DNA of 64,000 nucleotides, from assembly GCF_015062935.1 (NCBI RefSeq), contig NZ_SUTM01000006.1, forward strand, positions 50,405 through 114,404, written 5' to 3'. Position 1 is the first letter of the stretch. Every line of letters starts with the position of its first letter. The translations under genes were made by a program, and so were the position numbers. This document shows, piece after piece, positions 43,568 through 50,827 of this stretch. This DNA is from Methanobrevibacter sp. (GTDB taxonomy: Archaea; Methanobacteriota; Methanobacteria; Methanobacteriales; Methanobacteriaceae). Below the pieces are notes generated by a model, which saw only the letters and a list, made by a program, of their open reading frames with translations, was not told the origin of the DNA and ran no database searches.

Positions 43568-44032
43568 ATGGATGAAGATTTAACCACAATTCATATAACA
43601 AAGGCCCTATCATCATCAATGATTGTTGAGCTGATAGAGAAATACCCTAATTTAAATGAGATCACCTGTTCTCCAAGCGTTTATAATAGAACTTCCCAGA
43701 CATATATCGATGCATTAAGCCAATTGGATATTGAAGTGGTTAAGGAATATAACTGGGGTGCCAAATCAAAGACCAATGGGGCCGAGTTTGAAGTTCTTGA
43801 ATTGTCAAACCAGGGTTTGAAACCAAAAGAAATATCCGAAAAGTTAGACATCACCCTTAATCGTGTTTATTATTTGCTTAGAAAATGCAATGCTAATTTT
43901 GATAACAGAAAACGTAAAAATAATCATGAAGATGTTAAAAACCTTAAAGATGAAGGCTTATCTGCAAAAGAAATTTCAGATAAACTGAATATTCCTTTAA
44001 GAAGCGTTTATTATATATTAAATAAAAAATAA
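43568..44032 (+). CDS. DUF1699-like protein with two helix-turn-helix repeats
   Basis: 154 residues. The first 75 resemble DUF1699 (L-I-E-K-Y-P-N-L-N-E-I-T-C-S-P-S-V-Y-N-R-T). The C-terminal half has two similar helix-turn-helix units, G-L-K-P-K-E-I-S-E-K-L-D-I-T-L-N-R-V-Y-Y and G-L-S-A-K-E-I-S-D-K-L-N-I-P. It starts 7 bases after DUF530 and is likely a DNA-binding protein of the same transcript. Target unknown. Confidence 0.65.
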   Translation: MDEDLTTIHITKALSSSMIVELIEKYPNLNEITCSPSVYNRTSQTYIDALSQLDIEVVKEYNWGAKSKTNGAEFEVLELSNQGLKPKEISEKLDITLNRVYYLLRKCNANFDNRKRKNNHEDVKNLKDEGLSAKEISDKLNIPLRSVYYILNKK

Positions 44033-44279
44033 TTGTGATTTAATCATATTCTATTTTTTTCACAGTAAAGATTATATATTATGTTTTAATCATTACAATT
44101 TTACTAATTGACTTCAACAAGCTTTAAATTCTATATTAAATAATATATTCGTAGTTAAAAAGCCTTTAATATTATTAGGGGGTAGATAAATATGATTTTT
44201 GTTAAATTTAACAGATATTTATTTGCTAATTGTAGCAGTTTTTCCATACGCTTCTACGGTGTTCCCTCATTTCATCTCT

Positions 44280-44504
44280 TGGAGGTGAGAAAGGTGGAGT
44301 TAATTATCTTCATGATTGCAACATATAGTTTTAATTTTGTTTCAGTAATTAAAGCTATTAATGTTATTGTTGATTGAAGATAATATCTCAGTTTCACCTC
44401 CAGTTTAGGCAATTAAATATTATCAAAATATCAATGATAGTCATTTGAAATCATTAATGATTTCGTGGAGGCTTTTTCCCTTAGATATCATTATTTAATT
44501 GCCT
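44280..44504 (+). ncRNA. Strongly structured transcript: ribosome-site-sequestering hairpin and terminator
   Basis: Two perfect long-range pairings close one hairpin: 44280-44288 (TGGAGGTGA) with 44394-44402, and 44303-44312 (ATTATCTTCA) with 44375-44384. The first sequesters the ribosome site of the 27-codon frame inside it. A second hairpin, 44407-44419 with 44492-44504 (13 perfect pairs), ends in a T run and looks like a terminator. This layout is what type I toxin mRNAs show. Confidence 0.5.
44294..44377 (+). CDS. 27-residue hydrophobic peptide, candidate type I (Hol_Tox/TxpA-like) toxin
   Basis: GGAGGTGA (44281-44288) lies 5 bases before a GTG. The peptide M-E-L-I-I-F-M-I-A-T-Y-S-F-N-F-V-S-V-I-K is almost wholly hydrophobic. 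The L-x2-F-M-I-A order resembles the L-x-L-M-I-A-F core of bacterial holin-like type I toxins, which insert into the membrane. Unlike those, the C terminus is not basic. The frame can be extended upstream to ATG 44192, but that part has no recognisable sequence. Whether it is translated is unknown. Confidence 0.4.
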   Translation: MELIIFMIATYSFNFVSVIKAINVIVD

Positions 44505-44554
44505 TTTTAAAAAAATAATCAAGTTTATATAGGACATTCCATAAATTATTACAT

Positions 44555-44650
44555 AGAAATTTACTTTTCAGTAAACTTCTGAGAGATGAAATTATTTAAT
44601 GTCTGTATGGAATATTGTGGAGTTTTTCTCTGCAATAAGACATTAAATTG
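44555..44650 (+). ncRNA. Candidate small structured RNA next to the toxin-like locus
   Basis: A TATA-like GTTTATATAGG (about 44524-44534) precedes a stretch rich in pairing: ATTTAATGTCT and AGACATTAAAT are perfect 11-bp arms around an inner hairpin TATTGTGGAG-TTTTT-CTCTGCAATA. Bases 44582-44592 (AGAGATGAAAT) are the exact complement of 44269-44279, just upstream of the toxin-like ribosome site. No coding frame is evident. Confidence 0.35.
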
Positions 44651-45069
44651 AACTTTTTTGAAAACACTCAAAACTACAATAAAAATTATCAGACTGACAT
44701 TTCATGTGTGGTGAATATTGTTAATGGCACATATGATGCATATAAAAATCAGTATACAGCAATTGAAGATGATTTTATAAGTGCTGTTGGAACATATCTA
44801 ATTTGACTGTACAGATTAAAGCAGCTAATGTAAATACTGTTTACAATGGAGGCAAATACCTGACTGTCACTATTGGGATGTTTATGGCATTACTAAAGTT
44901 ACCTTGAAAGTCAAAGGTAAGATATACTATGTAAAACTAATTCCAGGGTAAGGTTACCTTTAAAATTACCAAATTGACTAAAAAAGGTAAGTTCACCGCA
45001 ACCATCAAGTATGCAGGAAGTAAGTATTACAAATCAAAATCTGTAACTGCAAAAATTACTGTTAGGTAG
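44648..45069 (+). pseudogene. Frameshifted remnant of an adhesin-like Ig-repeat protein
   Basis: Reading across three frames gives N-L-T-V-Q-I-K-A-A-N-V, then W-D-V-Y-G-I-T-K-V-T-L-K-V-K-G, then G-K-V-T-F-K-I-T-K-L-T-K-K-G-K-F-T-A-T-I and a final A-K-I-T-V-R stop. These are C-terminal repeats of methanogen adhesin-like surface proteins, like the intact one at 58777-61620. Stops and at least two frameshifts break the frame, and no signal peptide remains. The first 50 codons (N-G-T-Y-D-A-Y-K-N-Q-Y) are less clearly related. Confidence 0.7.
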
Positions 45070-45221
45070 ATGGAAAATTCATCTACAAACCTTATTTTTT
45101 TTTACAATGCTCATTAATAAGTACTAAAAATTAATATCTGATATTGTGCTTTTTGAGAGTCATTTTGTAATAATAATTAAATACTCTAAAAAAGATAATA
45201 ATTAATGTAAAAAGCATTTTG

Positions 45222-45247
45222 CTTTTTTCAAGTTTCACTTGAAAAAG
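45222..45247 (+). promoter_or_regulatory. Hairpin ahead of the DUF308 gene
   Basis: TTTTTCAAG-TTTCA-CTTGAAAAA forms a 9-bp perfect stem 30 bases upstream of the start codon, before the ribosome site GGGAGG (45264-45269). It may be a leader structure. Confidence 0.35.
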
Positions 45248-45276
45248 TGGGTAATTAATTTAAGGGAGGAAAAAAC

Positions 45277-45729
45277 ATGGAAAGAAATCAGGCAGCAGGA
45301 ATATTATCCATAATTTTAGGATTAATTTTTATAATTTGTCCTGTTTTTAGTACATTAGCATTGACTGTTCTTATCGGATTAAGTTTAATATTCCTTGGTA
45401 TTGTATTGATATTAAGCGGATTTACAGCATTCAATATTATTATTGGTATTCTTGCTATTATAGTTGGGGCTGCATTTACATTTAACATTGCCGCATTGGC
45501 GATTCTTTTCTCATTGCAGTTCTATGTAATCGGTATCCTACTGATTTTAGCAGGTATTGTTGGCCTTTTCTCAGGTCCACAAATGTCAAAAATTGCTTCT
45601 ATCTTGATAATAATATTCGGTATTATTTCATGTGCTCTTGGAGGACTTTCAATCGATCAGCCATTATTTGCTGCAATCCTTATTGGAGTAAGTTTAATTG
45701 TCAAAGGTGTAAGTTTATATCTTGAATAG
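45277..45729 (+). CDS. DUF308 family membrane protein
   Basis: 150 residues, almost all hydrophobic, with about five transmembrane helices in a repeating pattern G-I-L-x-I-I-L-G-L-x-F-I. This matches DUF308/HdeD-type proteins, which in bacteria are linked to acid stress, and no archaeal role is established. Charged residues are limited to the first five positions and a few loops. A strong GGGAGGA site precedes the ATG. It is flanked by an adhesin remnant and an efflux transporter, so the region is accessory. Confidence 0.8.
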   Translation: MERNQAAGILSIILGLIFIICPVFSTLALTVLIGLSLIFLGIVLILSGFTAFNIIIGILAIIVGAAFTFNIAALAILFSLQFYVIGILLILAGIVGLFSGPQMSKIASILIIIFGIISCALGGLSIDQPLFAAILIGVSLIVKGVSLYLE

Positions 45730-45914
45730 AAGTCGATAAGCAATCTTTACGATTGCTTTTATTTTTTATTTTTTAAATTTATACTTTTTTTTAGTAAAAA
45801 TTGAGTTGGTAAAATTAATCGTTGATTAATACTTTTTTTATAATAGCTAAAAATTGCAATAAAAAAACCAAAAAGAAAATTTAAAAAAAAAGAAAGTAAA
45901 TGAGAGATGATTTC

Positions 45915-47438
45915 TCATTGTTTTTTAATATTTGCATTCTGCAGCCGTAACGTTAACAAGAATACTATGCCCATTATTACAGCTGTAATCTGCATTACGA
46001 ATGCCATAGTATCCTGAATTATAATGTTAACAATTTCAACAACAGTATGGTCTGATTTAAGGTCGTTTATATTATTTACTTTTTGGAACTGATCAATGAC
46101 AACTTGTTGGAAGTGTTCGTCTCCTGAGTGATCCGGTGCATATACATCTACTGCATGAGAAATACCACCCATTACACCAAGAATTAGAATTATTCCGATA
46201 ATTGCTGTACCCATTGATTCACCTAATGACTGACCGGTTGAATTAACACCGGATGCGTTGTTCTGACTTTCCGCAGGAACATTGGATAATGAAATATCAG
46301 TACATAATGCCATGATAAAACCAAGTCCGGCTCCTAAAACAAAGAGTCCAGGCATTAAAGTCATTATTGAGGTGTCCAGTCTGAATTGATAGCTTAAAAT
46401 CAGACATCCGATAATTGCCATTATACATCCAATTGCTATGATTATCTTGTGGTTCAATTTTCCGGTTAAACTTGGAGCCAAAATTGCAAAAATAAGCAGA
46501 CCTATAGTCATTGGAAGTGTGGTAAGACCTGTATCAAATGCATTTAACTGCAATACGCTTTGCAGATACAGGGATATTGCAAATAATGCCCCTCCCATTG
46601 AAAGGTAACTTAATAACAAAATAATAGTTCCAGTTCTTAAATTTCTGTCTTTGAATAAGTCTATATCAAGTAATGGCACATCGCCGTTTCTTTTTCTTCT
46701 GGTTTCAAATAATGCAAAGATTACTAATGCAACTAATCCTAAAACAATTACAATTATGCTGGTTGTGAAATCTTTGGATAATGATAAAATACCTAGAACC
46801 AACAATACAAGACCTATAAATGAAATTATAGCACCAGTAGTATCCAAATCTTTTCTGGATTCAGTAGGTGTGAAATCAGGTATTTTATTTCTGAATACTA
46901 AAATTATGAAAACGATTATTAATTCGGTTGCAAATCCGTATCTCCAGGAGAGGAATGTTGTCATTATACCTCCGAAGAGAGGGCCTATAGCTGCTGCAAC
47001 TGCACCCATTACACCTACAATTGCCAAAGCAACTGTACGTTTTTCGCCTGAATATGTTCCGCTTATTAGAGAAACGGTAGCAGGTAACATTAATGCTCCG
47101 GCAACTCCTTCAATTACTGACCATCCGATAAATAACATTGTAGAACTTGTACTTACTGATGCAGTAAAGGTACCGAGACCGTAAAGTGCAGTACCGATTA
47201 AGAACAGTTTCTTTTTACCGACTATGTCCTGAAGCTTTGCACTGAGCAGCATGAATGCAGCAGTAATGAGAGTATAAAATGACATGATCATTTGAATGGT
47301 ACTCACATCAGTATTCAAATCAGCAACAACCTGAGAAATACTCACATTCATGAATGTAGCGTCCAAAGCTATAATAAAGGAAGCTAAGGCTATAACTATT
47401 AGTGCCATCCATGAAGCTTCCTTAACTGTTTCATTCAT
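45915..47438 (-). CDS. MFS drug/H+ antiporter, DHA2 (EmrB/QacA) type
   Basis: 507 residues with about 14 transmembrane helices. The D-A-T-F-M-N-V-S (about 26-33) and L-S-A-K-L-Q-D-I-V-G-K-K-K (motif A, about 63-75) segments and the G-P-x-x-G-G motif C near 155 define the DHA2 family. It should export toxic compounds or bile-type detergents using a proton gradient. A GGAGGATAA ribosome site precedes the ATG. An imperfect palindrome is upstream. Homologues are common in bacteria, so acquisition by transfer is possible. Confidence 0.88.
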   Translation of the reverse strand: MNETVKEASWMALIVIALASFIIALDATFMNVSISQVVADLNTDVSTIQMIMSFYTLITAAFMLLSAKLQDIVGKKKLFLIGTALYGLGTFTASVSTSSTMLFIGWSVIEGVAGALMLPATVSLISGTYSGEKRTVALAIVGVMGAVAAAIGPLFGGIMTTFLSWRYGFATELIIVFIILVFRNKIPDFTPTESRKDLDTTGAIISFIGLVLLVLGILSLSKDFTTSIIVIVLGLVALVIFALFETRRKRNGDVPLLDIDLFKDRNLRTGTIILLLSYLSMGGALFAISLYLQSVLQLNAFDTGLTTLPMTIGLLIFAILAPSLTGKLNHKIIIAIGCIMAIIGCLILSYQFRLDTSIMTLMPGLFVLGAGLGFIMALCTDISLSNVPAESQNNASGVNSTGQSLGESMGTAIIGIILILGVMGGISHAVDVYAPDHSGDEHFQQVVIDQFQKVNNINDLKSDHTVVEIVNIIIQDTMAFVMQITAVIMGIVFLLTLRLQNANIKKQ

Positions 47439-47480
47439 TTATTATCCTCCATATTTTTCAATTTAATAATAAGTAATTTT

Positions 47481-47507
47481 AGAGATATTTCATTAAATTT
47501 CATCTCT
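47481..47507. promoter_or_regulatory. Imperfect palindrome upstream of the MFS transporter
   Basis: AGAGAT at 47481-47486 and ATCTCT at 47502-47507 flank an AT-rich core (ATTTCATTAAATTTC). It lies 43 bases upstream of the transporter start on the minus strand, close to the promoter, and could bind a repressor. The surrounding stretch 47439-47823 holds nothing else that I recognise. Confidence 0.35.
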
Positions 47508-47823
47508 TGTTATTATTATTTACTCTTGCTTTTTAATATAGTTTTTGTGTTAATCTTTTGAACAATTAATGTTTTAAGACTTATTTTTCATGTTTATATT
47601 CCATATTTTTTCTGAATTGTGAATGATATAAAAATTCAAGGGGTTTATATTTTGAAATAAGATTTGACGTTTGTTTTGAATCAAGGTTAAAAAATCAATT
47701 AAAAAGGGTTTTGTATTATTAGTCGGTTTATATAAAAATGAGATTTTTAATTTTGTTATTCTATTAAGTATTTAATGATGAATTCATGAAGTATAATTGA
47801 AAAAAAAGTTTAGGAAGTAGGAT

Positions 47824-47970
47824 TTAGAATCCTAAAAATCCTAATATTAAAGAAATGATAAATAGGACTATTGCTATTTTTAAAACTGTTTTTAAGCCTT
47901 TAAAAACGGCATAAATTATAAAAACAATTATGAATATCCTAATAAAGTTCATTATCATATTTTCCATCAT
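47824..47970 (-). CDS. 48-residue membrane protein
   Basis: A short minus-strand gene with a good ribosome site (GGGAGG, complement of 47980-47985) 9 bases before the start. The product begins M-M-E-N-M-I-M-N-F-I-R and has two hydrophobic helices (I-F-I-I-V-F-I-I-Y-A-V-F and I-A-I-V-L-F-I-I-S-L-I-L-G-F-L) linked by K-G-L-K-T-V-L-K, so a two-span hairpin is expected. The start may be the first or second ATG. No family is recognised. Confidence 0.55.
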   Translation of the reverse strand: MMENMIMNFIRIFIIVFIIYAVFKGLKTVLKIAIVLFIISLILGFLGF

Positions 47971-48398
47971 ATTATATGGCCTCCCTCAGGTATTGTTATT
48001 GTTCCCTATTTGGAAATATTTCTTTTAAATTCAACCTCATTTTTCATAATCCTTACTATAAAGATTAAATAAACTTTTTTGGTATCTATATTTAATTTAT
48101 AACTGTTTTAATATATAAATTATTATCCTTCTGCACTCTTTGGCCTTATTGAATAATTCAAACCGGAAATGAAAGCTGATGTAAAATTGATATGTCAGTG
48201 TAAAATTTGACTTTATAATATTAAAAATACTGTTAATTAAAACAAAAAAATATTCCCCTAACTATGATTTTAATGAATTCATTTTCCACTTTAACTGCAC
48301 AGATTTGAAAATTATTCTTAATTTGAACTGTACATATATATCAATGGAAATATGAAAACATTAAAGATTAAAATATAAGAATTGATAAAAGTAGTTTC
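47971..48398. other. Gap without a recognisable gene
   Basis: About 400 AT-rich bases. Apart from the ribosome site of the 48-codon gene at its left end and scattered TATA-like stretches near 48330-48380, I see no gene, repeat or RNA signature here. Confidence 0.4.
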
Positions 48399-48711
48399 AT
48401 GGAAATTTTTGAGATGGCCTGTGAATTGATTATTCCAATTTTAGTGTTTGGGGTGCTTTTTGCAGTTGGAAAGATTATTCATAATAAATTAATTAATAGT
48501 AACAGTAGAATTTTAAATCCGAGGGAATATTTCCCAGAACAGGAACTTGAAACATTGAAACAGGTTTATTATTTGGTCATGATGCTGATTTTCTTTGTTT
48601 TCATATTGTACATCCTGATATTTGACGGAAATGATTATATTCCGATTGCTGTTTTACAAATTCTTATATCAGTATATGTTGCTTTAACTTTGGATTATGG
48701 TTCTTGGAACA
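48399..48711 (+). pseudogene. Ion-channel-like membrane protein, 5' part, interrupted by a tnpB element
   Basis: 104 codons with a signal-anchor-like first helix (I-I-P-I-L-V-F-G-V-L-F-A-V) and two more helices (V-M-M-L-I-F-F-V-F-I-L-Y-I-L and V-L-Q-I-L-I-S-V-Y-V-A-L). The frame runs into the right end of the element (W-N then I-E-P-P-H-P stop). Removing bases 48712-50294 joins W-N directly, in frame, to N-K-I-M-F-F-L-L-V-P, more hydrophobic sequence. So the gene was whole before the insertion. Confidence 0.7.
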
Positions 48712-48850
48712 TTGAACCACCCCACCCTTAAAGAGGGTGGGGATTCCTGAATTTTTTTTTCATTTGATTGGTTAATTTTAATGTTTTTTCAGGCTATCCC
48801 CGTTGAACCAGCGGTTTAGTATATTAATTGCGGCGTTTATGTCTCTATCA
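48712..48850 (-). ncRNA. Predicted guide (omega) RNA scaffold at the right end
   Basis: In TnpB elements the guide RNA arises from the 3' end of tnpB through the right-end hairpin, and its guide is the flanking DNA. Here the scaffold would end at 48712 and the guide would begin with TGTTCCAAGAACC from the interrupted gene. The 5' limit is only estimated. Confidence 0.45.
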
Positions 48851-49917
48851 TGTGTTTTTCCGCAGTTTGTGCATTTCCATTTGCGTGTTTTGACTTTTAA
48901 CTCTTTTTTTATGTGTCCGCAGTGGTGACATGTCCTGCTTGTGTTATGGCTTTTTACGAATTGTACACCGTCTGCTTCGGGTTTGTAGAGTAGGAATTTG
49001 TCTTTTAGTCTTTGTATGAATCTTGATAGTGGAAATATCATATTCTGCTCTCCCCCAATTAAAATTTTGATAGTTGAGTAGTTTTTTTCAAAGACTATGG
49101 TATCGTATTCTTGAACTAGTTGAAAGGTTAATTTTTCAATATAGTCTTTTAGTTTGTTTGTTCTTTTATTGTACCATTTTAGTAGTCTTTTTTGTAGTTT
49201 TTTCCATCGCCTGCTTCCTTTTCTGCATCGTGACATTAATTTGTTGATGTGTTTGATCATTTGGTTTTCATGATCAACATCAAAAAATTCCTTCTGCATT
49301 TCGCTTGTGACTAACCATCCATTTTTATTGGAATTAATATCACACCCAATGTATTTTTCAGTTAATTCTAGATGTTCTGGTGGATTTGTTTCTATGTTGA
49401 ATGATGCATAGTGATTTAATCCATCATAGTATACTGTTATGCTGTTGAATTTAGTGTCTGGGTGGTTTAGTAAATCCAGATATTCTATGCTTGTGCTGAA
49501 TGTTACTTTTCCATGTTTTCTTAATGTTAGTGTGTTGTTTTCTACTGGTCTTTTATCTTTTCGCACGGTTTGTCTGAAGCTAGGTCGTGTTTTCTTTTTA
49601 GAATGATAAACTGGAGGATTATGCCTTTTGCTTTTATGACAATTTTTAAAAGATTTATGCAAATCATCACGTGCCTGCTGAAGACTGGTGGACTCTGTAT
49701 CGTTTAGGTAGGGTAATTCTTTTTTAGTTTCTTTTAAGAATTGATTTAATTCTTTTTGAGTTGGAATTTCAGTAGAATCCTCACCATGTTCGGCTTTGTA
49801 TTTGCTTAAAAGTTCATTATATGTTTTACGAGTACAACCATAGTTCTTTTTAAATTCTACTTCTTGTTCGGGAGTTACATGAAGTTTAACAATCAATCCT
49901 CGAATAAAATCACCCAT
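48778..49917 (-). CDS. tnpB: TnpB RNA-guided endonuclease, apparently intact
   Basis: 379 residues. The RuvC catalytic acids are in place: D193 (I-G-C-D-I-N-S-N), E277 (I-V-F-E-K-N) and D359 (H-D-R-D-I-N-A-A). The zinc site is C330-x2-C333 and C349-x2-C352. The N-terminal domain covers about 1-120. TnpB cuts DNA next to a target-adjacent motif using its guide RNA and helps the element to persist after excision. It is closely similar to the TnpB at 55354-56496 (same motif spacing and long identical stretches). A GAGGATGTGG ribosome site precedes the ATG. Confidence 0.9.
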   Translation of the reverse strand: MGDFIRGLIVKLHVTPEQEVEFKKNYGCTRKTYNELLSKYKAEHGEDSTEIPTQKELNQFLKETKKELPYLNDTESTSLQQARDDLHKSFKNCHKSKRHNPPVYHSKKKTRPSFRQTVRKDKRPVENNTLTLRKHGKVTFSTSIEYLDLLNHPDTKFNSITVYYDGLNHYASFNIETNPPEHLELTEKYIGCDINSNKNGWLVTSEMQKEFFDVDHENQMIKHINKLMSRCRKGSRRWKKLQKRLLKWYNKRTNKLKDYIEKLTFQLVQEYDTIVFEKNYSTIKILIGGEQNMIFPLSRFIQRLKDKFLLYKPEADGVQFVKSHNTSRTCHHCGHIKKELKVKTRKWKCTNCGKTHDRDINAAINILNRWFNGDSLKKH

Positions 49918-50294
49918 AAATCCACATCCTCTTCTCAGTTTACATTATTGATTATTCATAATCTAAAAAAAAGAAACTAAAAGAAATTTTTTTTTCTTTT
50001 TGACTCTTTTTTTAAACCCACAATTAATATTGCACAACATATTCTTTGTAAATTAGTTATATATAAAAAAAGAGTAAGAGCATTTGGAAAGTAATCAAGT
50101 AACGCACTCAGAACAATTTTTCACACTCAAAACAATATTACAATCAACATAAAAAAATGTATACTGAAAAAAAATAACATCCATAAAAACACAAAATAAA
50201 TAAAAATGATAAAAGTTATTAAAAAAAGATAGTACACACAACAGTGCAATTCATCCACGACCTAAAGAGGTCGTGGTATTCTTGCATTATAAAG

Positions 50295-50778
50295 ATAAAA
50301 TAATGTTTTTCCTTCTGGTGCCTTATGAATCAATAGTATGGCTTGTTTTAAATGTTGAGCTTATGATATGCCGATTTTCTTTATTCACGTAATTGTTTAT
50401 GTATATTTTATTTTGGTATATTTCACCAAATTCAGAAAATATACGGAGACAAATGGCCTTGGAATTACAATCATACTGTTATTTGCCATAGTATTTTTCA
50501 GTTTTCTTGTCACATTATTTGCAGAGGGTGCTGACCCTTTAAATGCCGCTGTAATGGTTTCAAATGCATTTACAAGTAACGGTTATGCAGTGCTTGGTGA
50601 CTCTGGCATGGGTAAATTGACAAGTATGATTTTAGTTTGGGGAGGATATGTCATATCAGGTGTAGGTACTGCAACATTGACTGCCGCAATTCTATTGAGA
50701 CATAACCAAAAACGAGAAAAAGAATTGAATGAACGTTTGGATGAGTTGGAATCATTAATTAAAAATAGTAAAGAATAG
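50295..50778 (+). pseudogene. Ion-channel-like membrane protein, 3' part
   Basis: Continues the frame of the 48399 gene as N-K-I-M-F-F-L-L-V-P-Y-E-S-I-V-W-L-V-L, then needs one frameshift near 50360 to reach the open frame beginning at 50368 (P-I-F-F-I-H-V-I-V-Y). It ends with a pore-loop-like T-S-N-G-Y-A-V-L-G-D, then G-V-G-T-A-T-L-T-A-A-I-L and a coiled-coil tail. The layout recalls two-helix K+ channel pores, but the T-V-G-Y-G filter is absent. The 136-codon second part could still be translated from ATG 50368. Confidence 0.6.
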
Positions 50779-50827
50779 AATATGGAAGTTTTCCCATATA
50801 TTTTTCTATTCTTGGCTTTTTTAAATC

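Larger units (their letters stand above)
48712..50294 (-). mobile_element. Intact tnpB-only IS605-family element (IS1341-like)
   Basis: 1583 bases on the minus strand. The left end (50294 inward) has CTTTATAATGCAAGAATACC, the hairpin CACGACC-TCTTTA-GGTCGTG and GATGAATTGCAC. The right end has CCCCACCC-TCTTTAA-GGGTGGGG and T-GGTTCAA. TTTAT (complement of 50295-50299) borders the left end. There is no tnpA, so the element needs a transposase from elsewhere. No target duplication is seen, as expected for this family. Confidence 0.85.

Noticed and set aside
44192..44377. 61-codon ATG-initiated frame over the toxin-like locus
   Set aside because: The first 34 residues have no recognisable pattern. 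The strong GGAGGTGA site and the hairpin fit the internal GTG at 44294 better.
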